From IMG/VR virus record IMGVR_UViG_3300023082_000001, positions 25,413-89,412 of that record: a DNA stretch of 64,000 nucleotides; one strand, 5' to 3'. Positions 1 through 6,547 of the stretch are shown here, piece by piece; within the stretch, counting starts at the first letter, position 1, and each line of letters opens with the position of its first letter. A program made the translations under genes and the position numbers. The notes below the pieces were generated by a model. That model did not search any database. It had not been told where the DNA came from and was given only the letters and a program-made list of their open reading frames with translations. This DNA is from a virus.

Positions 1-1
1 A

Positions 2-49
2 AAAGGTCTGCTCGAAGCACAAGGCGTATTGGTGGAGATTGCTTGCTGA
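2..49 (+). CDS. C-terminal end of an upstream head protein (partial)
   Basis: Open from the window edge to TGA and encodes a tail ending GLLEAQGVLVEIAC. It lies directly before the major capsid gene, where a head decoration or stabilisation protein usually sits. Only about 15 residues are visible, so identity is inferred from position. Another frame is also open to position 93, so the frame choice is not certain. Confidence 0.45.
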   Translation, partial: KGLLEAQGVLVEIAC

Positions 50-93
50 AAAGCGGCTTTCTCATCAAAATAAATAATCTGGAGCTTATATAA

Positions 94-1167
94 ATGGCAA
101 TTGCTTTTCAAACCAACAACACCACTCAGGTAACTGAGCTTACCAACCAAATCGTAACCATCCCTAACCGCTGGGGTTTGATCAACAGCATGGGCCTGTT
201 TAATGAACAGGGTGTTACTCAGGAAAACGTTACTGTTAGCCTGCTGACTGAAGTTGACGGCCTGCCAATTGACCGTAACTGGGATGAGCGTAACAGCACT
301 ATCAAGCCTACAAAGCGCGGTAGCCTGAGCTTCCCAATTCCTCACTTCCCACTTGATACCATGATCACTCCCCGTGACCTGCAAGGTATCATCTCTTGGA
401 CTAACTTTGCCCAAGGTCTGGAACTGGAAACTGTAGCAGCTGTACGTCTGCGTAAGATGCAAGAAATCCGCAACCGTTACGAGCGTCTGTCCGAAGTTGC
501 CCGTATGCAAATCATCACCACTGGTTCGGTTTATGCACCAAGCGGTACTCTGGCACGTAGCTATGGTCCTACTGTAAACTACTACAACGAGTTCGGCGTA
601 ACCCGTACTGAGATTGTCACTGATCTTGATAACGTTAACGTTGACCCACTGAGCTACACTAACACCATCATCTCCGGTATTCAAGACGGTCTGTTGAATG
701 GTCAAATTGCTGATGATTTCGTTGTAATCTGCTCGCCAGAATACTTCCAAGCGTTGATCACCAACCCTTATATCACCGAAGTTTACAAGTACTTCCGTCG
801 TGATCAAGATCCATTGGTTAATCGTCTGTCTGCCGCTGGTATGGGCTTGCCAGCTAACTACCAAGTCTTCAACTTTGGTGGTCTGACTTTCATTGAATAT
901 CGTGGCACCTACACCGATCAAAATGGTGTTGTTCAACGCTTCATTCCAGCTGGTGATGCTTATGCTTTCCCACTGGGTGTAACTGATATGTTCCAGACCT
1001 ACTATGCTCCTGCTCTGACTTTCCCAAGTGTTAACACTGCTGGTCAGTCTGTTTACTATGCAGAGTACATGGGCGACAAGATGGACAAGATTGAAATTAT
1101 GTCTGAGTCCAACCAGCTGAACGCTGTTCTGCGTCCACAAGCTATTGTACGTTTGTCGTTGACCTAA
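94..1167 (+). CDS. Major capsid protein, lambda gpE-like
   Basis: 357 residues, matching the lambda E (Phage_cap_E) family in length and pattern: an N-terminal stretch on Thr/Asn-rich strands, a central helix rich in Arg/Glu (LRKMQEIRNRYERLSEVARM, residues about 118-137) that resembles the spine helix of HK97-fold capsids, and a C-terminal segment with QSVYYAEYMGDKMDKIE near the end. It forms the icosahedral shell. Codon use is rich in preferred codons (CGT, CTG, AAC), as in very highly expressed phage genes and unlike its neighbours. A hairpin follows directly after the stop. Confidence 0.93.
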   Translation: MAIAFQTNNTTQVTELTNQIVTIPNRWGLINSMGLFNEQGVTQENVTVSLLTEVDGLPIDRNWDERNSTIKPTKRGSLSFPIPHFPLDTMITPRDLQGIISWTNFAQGLELETVAAVRLRKMQEIRNRYERLSEVARMQIITTGSVYAPSGTLARSYGPTVNYYNEFGVTRTEIVTDLDNVNVDPLSYTNTIISGIQDGLLNGQIADDFVVICSPEYFQALITNPYITEVYKYFRRDQDPLVNRLSAAGMGLPANYQVFNFGGLTFIEYRGTYTDQNGVVQRFIPAGDAYAFPLGVTDMFQTYYAPALTFPSVNTAGQSVYYAEYMGDKMDKIEIMSESNQLNAVLRPQAIVRLSLT

Positions 1168-1174
1168 GATGAAT

Positions 1175-1196
1175 GGGGGATGAAATATGCCCCCTA
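1175..1196 (+). terminator. Hairpin after major capsid gene
   Basis: GGGGG at 1175-1179 pairs with CCCCC at 1190-1194 across a 10-base loop, followed by TATTTT, then the AAAAGG ribosome site of the next gene. It probably ends or attenuates part of the abundant capsid transcript. A very similar element follows the tail tube gene. Confidence 0.55.
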
Positions 1197-1213
1197 TTTT
1201 AAAAGGAATAGTT

Positions 1214-1675
1214 ATGGCTTTGACTCCCATTCAGGCTGTACGTCTCTTTATTGGAGATAGTTCGGAGCCTTACACTTTCACGGACGAAGACATTCAATAC
1301 TTCCTTGATATGTCAGGGAACAATGTAAGACAAGCATCTATATTTGCTATCTATGCTATTATCGCTGACCTTGCTAAAAACAAGTCAGTTTACCGAGAGA
1401 CAGCAGGGCATTATGAAGTTTGGAGTAATGCGCTAGACTGGTATAAGCTGCTTCTTGGCAATATAAATAGCAATCCAACTTTAGGTCTTGGCAGTTTGAT
1501 GCCTTATGCTGCTGGTATCGACACAGAGGATGTGTGGAATAACAGAGCAGACTGTGGTGCCTACTCGGGTAAAATCGTACACACCGTTGACGAAGTTGGT
1601 TGTAAAACTGGGCATTGGTTGGATCGTTTTAGCTGTGGTATTCCTGACATGCCCTATTGGGTAGTGAGGCGCTAA
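1214..1675 (+). CDS. Head-tail connector / head completion protein
   Basis: 153 residues from ATG at 1214, chosen because AAAAGGAA lies 6-8 bases upstream; an in-frame ATG at 1187 has no ribosome site and lies in the hairpin. The N-terminus (ALTPIQAVRLFIGDSSEPYTFTDEDI) has the start typical of head-tail adaptor proteins: a helix, a short acidic turn and then another helix. Position between capsid and tail genes agrees. The C-terminal third contains several Cys residues. Exact family assignment is inferred. Confidence 0.6.
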   Translation: MALTPIQAVRLFIGDSSEPYTFTDEDIQYFLDMSGNNVRQASIFAIYAIIADLAKNKSVYRETAGHYEVWSNALDWYKLLLGNINSNPTLGLGSLMPYAAGIDTEDVWNNRADCGAYSGKIVHTVDEVGCKTGHWLDRFSCGIPDMPYWVVRR

Positions 1676-1677
1676 TA

Positions 1678-2046
1678 ATGAGTATTGCCCAGTTTAGTTT
1701 AGTCAATAAAATCCCCGTCACAATCCTTCGCCACTCTCAAGGCTCATGGGTAGACGGAGATTGGGTAGAAGGTGCTGAACAAGAGGTTATTATTCAAGCT
1801 AACGTTCACCCTTTCTCAGACTATCAAGTGATGATGCTTCCTGAATCAGATAGAACCAAAAGCTGGATGTGGTTATTTACAGCAAGCTTGGTTAGACAGA
1901 AGAAAGAGGGAATTGGCGGATATGACGCTGACCGCTTTATGTGGGAAGGTGATTTGTACGAAGTAAGAATGGTACAAACCTTTTCTATGGGCGTAAGGGA
2001 TCACCGCGAGGCGAAGTGTGTACGTGTAGAATTGAGTCCCAATTGA
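1678..2046 (+). CDS. Head-tail joining protein (putative)
   Basis: 122 residues from ATG 1678, two bases after the preceding stop; the longer reading from 1657 would overlap the upstream gene. It contains GSWVDGDWVEG and a Trp-rich beta pattern like small head-tail joining or stopper proteins that follow the adaptor gene. No motif names it firmly; role is inferred from size and order. Confidence 0.55.
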   Translation: MSIAQFSLVNKIPVTILRHSQGSWVDGDWVEGAEQEVIIQANVHPFSDYQVMMLPESDRTKSWMWLFTASLVRQKKEGIGGYDADRFMWEGDLYEVRMVQTFSMGVRDHREAKCVRVELSPN

Positions 2047-2053
2047 GGCAGCT

Positions 2054-2515
2054 ATGGCTAATAAAGTTATTAAAAACGTAGCTGCTTGGGATAAAGTTAA
2101 AGCTAATCTTCTAAAGAATATCCCAGAACTCAACACAGGCTTCTTTTCAGAATCTATTTACGGCCCTGAGAATGATAACCTACCAGTTGCTCAAGTGGCC
2201 CAGCTTAACGAAGAGGGTAGTCGAGACAATCCACCAAGACCCTTTATTCGTGCAGGATTTGGCGGTGCTTTACGCAGTGGAAAGCTAGACAAGAATATAT
2301 CTGTTGCAATGAAGAGCATCCTTGAAGGTGGTGATATTCAGCAACAATACAAGATTCTTGGCCCTGTATTCGTTAATGAGATGAGGCAACAAATCATCAA
2401 TTGGGATACCCCACCAAACAGCCCTAAAACTGTTGAAGCTAAAGGTAAGAATGATCCTCTAAGGGATACAGACACTATGCTCAACTCTGTTGACTATAAA
2501 GTTGGGAGTGTTTAA
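2054..2515 (+). CDS. Neck / tail completion protein, virion morphogenesis type
   Basis: 153 residues. It carries the signature of HK97 gp10-like and Mu/P2 morphogenesis proteins: QLNEEGSRDNPPRPFIRAGF in the middle and, near the end, a W-PPNSP-T pattern and DPLRDTDTMLNSVDYKV. Such proteins join head and tail or complete the tail end. The stop overlaps the next start (TTTAATGG), suggesting coupled translation. Confidence 0.72.
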   Translation: MANKVIKNVAAWDKVKANLLKNIPELNTGFFSESIYGPENDNLPVAQVAQLNEEGSRDNPPRPFIRAGFGGALRSGKLDKNISVAMKSILEGGDIQQQYKILGPVFVNEMRQQIINWDTPPNSPKTVEAKGKNDPLRDTDTMLNSVDYKVGSV

Positions 2516-3060
2516 TGGCAAGCAATCTGTTCAGCCAGCTTAGAGCTAATATCCGTAAAGTGGTTATCACGGCTCTATCAGAATACCCAAACGCCGCCAA
2601 CACAACGATTTTCTCAAACTCAAATGGTTCTGAGCCTGCTGAATCTTATGTTGTTATCAATATCTTGAGTATTACACAGCAAGGTCATCACGTTACAGCT
2701 AGTAAACTTGATAGTCAGAATAGACAAGCAACTCAAGCTGCTTATGAAATTTTATGTCAGATAAGTTTTATCGGAAGTGAAAGCGGAGACATGTCTCACA
2801 GTTTTAATCAAAGAATCAATAACAACTATAAAGTGTTTGAGGATTTGAAAAGAAACAAACTAGGGATAATGAGAAAGAGTAGTGTAAGGCGTGCTCCTCA
2901 AAAGAGGGATACGAAGTGGGTGGAATATCACAACATGGATGTAACATTCTCCTACATTGCTGTAACGCAAGATGTTGTTGATATAATTGAGGCAGTAGTT
3001 GTTGAAGATGTAATCACAGATACAATTTTCAGAGTGCCGGAAGGCCCAATCCCCGTATAA
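2515..3060 (+). CDS. Tail terminator-like protein
   Basis: 181 residues, directly before the sheath gene, where contractile phages encode the neck or tail terminator protein. The pattern of an N-terminal helix (SQLRANIRKVVITALSEY), a strand with a Tyr-Val core (ESYVVINILSITQQG) and a long beta hairpin agrees with LIC12616-type terminator proteins. This is a fold-level impression, not a clear motif. Confidence 0.55.
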   Translation: MASNLFSQLRANIRKVVITALSEYPNAANTTIFSNSNGSEPAESYVVINILSITQQGHHVTASKLDSQNRQATQAAYEILCQISFIGSESGDMSHSFNQRINNNYKVFEDLKRNKLGIMRKSSVRRAPQKRDTKWVEYHNMDVTFSYIAVTQDVVDIIEAVVVEDVITDTIFRVPEGPIPV

Positions 3061-3083
3061 ACATAACAAAGGAATAAAGCCTA

Positions 3084-4367
3084 ATGGCCGAAATTGACAA
3101 TATCGTACAGATCACGATTAGTCGGGAGTCTACTTCTGTTGCTACAGCAAGTTTCAACATCCCACTAATCCTAGCATCTTTCACAAACTTCTCTGAACGT
3201 GCTCGTGTCTATACTGATATCGATGCCGTTGGTGAAGATTTCAATGCAACAGACAAAGCATACATCATTGCACAAAAGCTTTTTGGTCAAAGTGCTGTAG
3301 GTGCTGTACCTCCTAGCATTGTGATTGGTCGTCGTCAAGTTGATAGTGCAGTTCTTACTCCTGTTGTTGCTGACACTACCACCTACACTGTCACTGTAAA
3401 CGGTAGTCCTTATAGCTTCACTTCAGGCACTGGTGCTACAGCAACAAGTATTGTAACTGGTTTGAAAGCAGCTATCGGCACCCCTACCGGCGTAACTGTA
3501 GGTGGTACTTCCACTCTAACTTTGGCCCCAACTACTCCGGGTGCTGCTTGGAGTGTGTCGGCAAGCACTAACGTCAATCAAGTGAATGGTGCTTCCACTG
3601 AAGCTATGGCTGATGCGTTGGATGCAGTGTCTCAGGTTAACAGTGTTTGGTATGGTGTTGTTTCTGATAGCCATATCCAAGCTGAAGTAGTAGCCTTGAG
3701 CGATGCAGTTGCAAGCCGTCGTAAAATCTTCGGTACTTCTAGCCAAGATGCAGCTGTAATCACTACTGGTACAACTGACGTTGCCGCTGTTCTGGATGCT
3801 AAGAGTGCATCGCGTACCTATGGCGTTTATCTGCCAACGGCTGACACTGAATACCCAGAGGCCGCTTGGATGGGTGCTCAACTTCCCTACACTCCGGGTA
3901 GCAACGATTGGGACTTCAAGCGTGTATCCGGTGTCACTGTAAGTGGCCTGAGTGACACTGCTCGTGCAAACCTTCGTAGCAAGAACATGAACATGTACAC
4001 CACAGTCGGTGGCGTCAACGTCATGCAAGACGGTAACATGTTTGATGGTACACCGATTGATGAGGTGGTGGGAACAGACTGGCTTTATGCTCGACTTCAA
4101 GAACAAATCTACTTCCGTCTGATTAATAGCTTGAAAATTCCAATGACCAACCAAGGTTTGGTAATCATTGAGAATGAAATTCGTTCGGTACTCTCTCAAG
4201 CAGAGGCTAATGGCCTGATTGCTCGTGGATGGACTGTGACTACCCCTGACGTTAATGATATTCCTGTCACTCTTCGTGCAGCCCGTACTGCTGGTGTATT
4301 CCAGTTCCGTGCTCGTCTCGCAGGTAGTGTACGGAAAGTTATCGTTAATGGCTTCCTTTCTGTATAA
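3084..4367 (+). CDS. Contractile tail sheath protein (DUF3383)
   Basis: 427 residues. The opening IDNIVQITISRESTSVATASFNIPLILASF is characteristic of DUF3383 sheath proteins of myoviruses, which polymerise around the tube and contract on infection. The C-terminus ends with the typical VTLRAARTAGVFQFRARLAGSVRKVIVNG-type strands. Residues about 98-160 form an extra TG-rich module (YTVTVNG...FTSGTGATA) that recurs in the baseplate J-like protein of this window. Codon use again suggests high expression. It is followed at 17 bases by the first tube gene. Confidence 0.88.
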   Translation: MAEIDNIVQITISRESTSVATASFNIPLILASFTNFSERARVYTDIDAVGEDFNATDKAYIIAQKLFGQSAVGAVPPSIVIGRRQVDSAVLTPVVADTTTYTVTVNGSPYSFTSGTGATATSIVTGLKAAIGTPTGVTVGGTSTLTLAPTTPGAAWSVSASTNVNQVNGASTEAMADALDAVSQVNSVWYGVVSDSHIQAEVVALSDAVASRRKIFGTSSQDAAVITTGTTDVAAVLDAKSASRTYGVYLPTADTEYPEAAWMGAQLPYTPGSNDWDFKRVSGVTVSGLSDTARANLRSKNMNMYTTVGGVNVMQDGNMFDGTPIDEVVGTDWLYARLQEQIYFRLINSLKIPMTNQGLVIIENEIRSVLSQAEANGLIARGWTVTTPDVNDIPVTLRAARTAGVFQFRARLAGSVRKVIVNGFLSV

Positions 4368-4384
4368 TCTAGGAGAATATTAAT

Positions 4385-4912
4385 ATGGCAGATGCTCTGC
4401 TCGGCAGTTACTCTCCAGAGAGTATGGTTATCGTCATCAGTAAAGGTGACTTCATTCACACCATCAGCGGATTTGCCGATGGTACTTTTCTAAACTTTGC
4501 ACGGCGTGTACCGGCCTCCGACTTGTATGTCGGCGCTGATTTGACCACAGGTCGAGTTAAACGTCGTAACAAAGCAACTGATATTACGATCACACTTCAT
4601 CAGTTTGCTACATCTAATGCAATTCTGCAAGCTCTTCAACGAGCTGACGAAGAAGATGATTTGGGTAATACTTGGGTGTTTAACATCACAATCAAGGATT
4701 TGTCCGGTACTGGCGTTTGGTCTTCCAACCAAGCTTTCATCGCCACTGTTCCTGATAGCCCATTCTCCACCACCACTGAGACTCGTGACTGGGTGATTAG
4801 CGCTGTTAGCTTGTCTTCCAACATTGGATCTAACACATTGTTTGATGCTGCTGAAGTTGCAGCTATGAATGCTGTTGGTAGTGAAGTTGACCAACGCTGG
4901 CAGTTGACTTAA
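4385..4912 (+). CDS. Tail tube protein (DUF3277-like), copy 1
   Basis: 175 residues after AGGAGAAT. It forms the inner tail tube inside the sheath. Features: start GSYSPESMVIVISKGDFIHTISGFADGTFLNFARR, a central VTITLHQFATSNAILQAL-like helix and WVFNITIKDLSGTGVWSSNQAFIATVPDSP. Strong codon bias compared with copies 2 and 3 suggests that this is the main structural tube subunit. The order sheath then tube is standard. Confidence 0.82.
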   Translation: MADALLGSYSPESMVIVISKGDFIHTISGFADGTFLNFARRVPASDLYVGADLTTGRVKRRNKATDITITLHQFATSNAILQALQRADEEDDLGNTWVFNITIKDLSGTGVWSSNQAFIATVPDSPFSTTTETRDWVISAVSLSSNIGSNTLFDAAEVAAMNAVGSEVDQRWQLT

Positions 4913-4925
4913 GTATACAAGCTAA

Positions 4926-4943
4926 AGGGGCAGCAATGCCCCT
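4926..4943 (+). terminator. Hairpin after tail tube gene
   Basis: AGGGGC at 4926-4931 pairs with GCCCCT at 4938-4943 across a 6-base loop, followed by CATTTAAAAGG. Sequence and placement resemble the hairpin after the capsid gene: both follow the most strongly codon-biased genes and directly precede the next ribosome site. Confidence 0.5.
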
Positions 4944-4961
4944 CATTTAAAAGGTGTGGAC

Positions 4962-5462
4962 ATGACTACATTAGCTACATACATGCCTGATGCTTGTACA
5001 TTTCTAGCTTTCGGTATCCCCCTTGATGGCTTTGTTTCTGGAACATTTATCTCAGTTACAAAAGATGTTAATCCATTCACCACAGTTAAAACTCCAGATG
5101 GAACTGTAGCACGCCTTTATAATAGTGATCAAACCTACACAATTGCTTTAACACTCTATAGCGGTAGTGACTCAAACGATGTACTAAGTAAACTTTGGTA
5201 CTTGGATGAAATTACTCAGCGAGGGAAGTTTCCAGTCTTCATTAAAGATGGAAGTGGGTCGGACTTGTTCTTCTCAACCACAAGTTGGATTGAATCAGTT
5301 CCTCCTCTTGTTAAAAGTGATAATTTTGAAGCTCGTACATGGATTATAAGATCTTCCCAAGCTGTGATCAATATTGGTGGTAATGGAGATGCAAGTTCTA
5401 TCCTTCGTGACTTAACCAACCTTGCTATCTCAGCTATACCTATTCTTGAGGACGTACTGTAA
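4962..5462 (+). CDS. Tail-tube-like protein, copy 2
   Basis: 166 residues from ATG 4962, 7 bases after AAGG; the GTG at 4956 has no site. It shares the tube layout with its neighbours: an N-terminal strand ending in VSGTFISVTKDVNPFT, a helix after ALTLYSGSDSNDVLSKL, then FPVFIKDGSGSDLFFSTTSWIESVPP and an RTWIIRSS strand. It probably packs at the tube-baseplate junction or caps the tube. The stop overlaps the next start (GTAATGG). Function inferred from homology to the neighbours. Confidence 0.65.
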   Translation: MTTLATYMPDACTFLAFGIPLDGFVSGTFISVTKDVNPFTTVKTPDGTVARLYNSDQTYTIALTLYSGSDSNDVLSKLWYLDEITQRGKFPVFIKDGSGSDLFFSTTSWIESVPPLVKSDNFEARTWIIRSSQAVINIGGNGDASSILRDLTNLAISAIPILEDVL

Positions 5463-5959
5463 TGGCAAATGGATTTACAGTAAACAGTTTTAGTCCAAAA
5501 GATGTCCAGCTGATTGTGGCAGGTTATGTTATCACTGGCTGGGAAAGGATCACCATTACACGAAGAGTTAAAGGTTTCACACCTATTCCCGGTATTCGCG
5601 GTAAGAACACTCGTGTAGCCTCTCAGGATACATCAGCCACTATCACAGTACCTGTGCTTCAAACCTCTCAAAGTAATGAAGTATTATCTTCAATTCATGA
5701 GCAAGATTTAGATAAGAAGACAGGTAGACTTGGTATTACACTTAAAGATGTATCAGGTAACAGCATTTTCTCCTCTGATGAAGGCTACATTACAGGGTTT
5801 CCTTCTGTCACTTATTCTGGTCAGTTTGAATACAGAACTTGGGAAATATTTTTACAAAGAACGTCTAGTTATAATGTTGCAGGCAATGCCCGTCCATCAA
5901 CATCTCTATTGGATGGTGTACTAGGTGAAGCTTCCAACTTTATTAACGATTTATTTTAA
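5462..5959 (+). CDS. Tail-tube-like protein, copy 3
   Basis: 165 residues with the same layout: VNSFSPKDVQLIVAGYVITGWERITITRRVKGF, a helix after VPVLQTSQSNEVLSSIHEQD, LGITLKDVSGNSIFSSDEGYITGFP and YRTWEIFLQR. It ends in an amphipathic helix (LLDGVLGEASNFINDLF). Probably a tube initiator or second tube-like protein joining tube and baseplate. Lower codon bias than copy 1 suggests fewer copies. Confidence 0.65.
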   Translation: MANGFTVNSFSPKDVQLIVAGYVITGWERITITRRVKGFTPIPGIRGKNTRVASQDTSATITVPVLQTSQSNEVLSSIHEQDLDKKTGRLGITLKDVSGNSIFSSDEGYITGFPSVTYSGQFEYRTWEIFLQRTSSYNVAGNARPSTSLLDGVLGEASNFINDLF

Positions 5960-5979
5960 ACAACATTTAGGAAATGATG

Positions 5980-6297
5980 ATGGCATTGGGCCTTGAAGTA
6001 TTGGAACAAACAGAAATCGAAGTTGATGGTGTTAGCTATTTGGTTAGTGCTATGCCTACAACTAAAGGTTTGCAGTTTCTTGAACAGTTTCAAGAAGAAC
6101 TGGACAGTGGCAAAGATAATCTTGCTATGCGTAAACAAGTTATCTGTAACTATGTCTCCAAAGACAATCAGATGATTACAGAGAAACGCTTTGATGCTGT
6201 GTTCTCCCGTAAGTACAAGCATCTGTCTGAGCTTTACAAAAAAGTTATTACTTGGAACTTCCCTGATTTTTTTCAGGAACCCGCTACAGACGAGTGA
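5980..6297 (+). CDS. Tail assembly chaperone, upstream part (gpG-like)
   Basis: About 105 residues. Three ATGs occur in tandem (5974, 5977, 5980); 5980 is best spaced from AGGA. Short acidic protein placed between the tube genes and the tape measure, the usual position of the tail chaperone that wraps the tape measure during assembly. Its last codons contain a T-TTT-TTT slippery run, from which a -1 shift continues without a stop into the next reading frame. Confidence 0.75.
   Translation: MALGLEVLEQTEIEVDGVSYLVSAMPTTKGLQFLEQFQEELDSGKDNLAMRKQVICNYVSKDNQMITEKRFDAVFSRKYKHLSELYKKVITWNFPDFFQEPATDE
6267..6273 (+). promoter_or_regulatory. Slippery heptamer for -1 ribosomal frameshift
   Basis: TTTTTTT reads T-TTT-TTT in the upstream frame, a perfect X-XXY-YYZ site. 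After slipping back one base the ribosome reads TCA GGA ACC CGC... with no stop until 6536, giving a fusion of about 185 residues. The downstream ORF's only start is GTG 6294 without a ribosome site. This matches the lambda G/GT arrangement. Confidence 0.75.
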
Positions 6298-6536
6298 AGA
6301 AAGAATCTGTACGGGCTGTATCAAGCTTAGATAAAGAGATACAAGATAAGTTTTCAGGAAGCTGGCATATTTATCGAGTTAGTGTTCACGAGAAGGGCGG
6401 GATGATGCTTGCTGCTGAGTTTATGTCAGACAGATACAGTGTTAGAACCCTTTTTAATACCCTCGAAATGTTAGATATGTACGATGCAATGAAAGAACAA
6501 GCGGCTGCAATAGCTAAAACCAATAAACAAAAATAA
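6294..6536 (+). CDS. Tail assembly chaperone, frameshift extension (gpT-like)
   Basis: 80 codons from GTG 6294, but open in the -1 frame from the slippery site at 6267. It overlaps the upstream stop (GAGTGA) and lacks a Shine-Dalgarno sequence, so it is probably made only as the C-terminal extension of the preceding chaperone. Helical protein rich in Met and Glu with a Lys/Gln end. Located directly before the tape measure as expected. Confidence 0.7.
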   Translation: MKKESVRAVSSLDKEIQDKFSGSWHIYRVSVHEKGGMMLAAEFMSDRYSVRTLFNTLEMLDMYDAMKEQAAAIAKTNKQK

Positions 6537-6547
6537 GGAATTAACAA

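Noticed and set aside
3516-4199. Long minus-strand open frame across the sheath gene
   Set aside because: Shadow of a strongly codon-biased plus gene; Cys/Ser/Thr-rich translation, no ribosome site.
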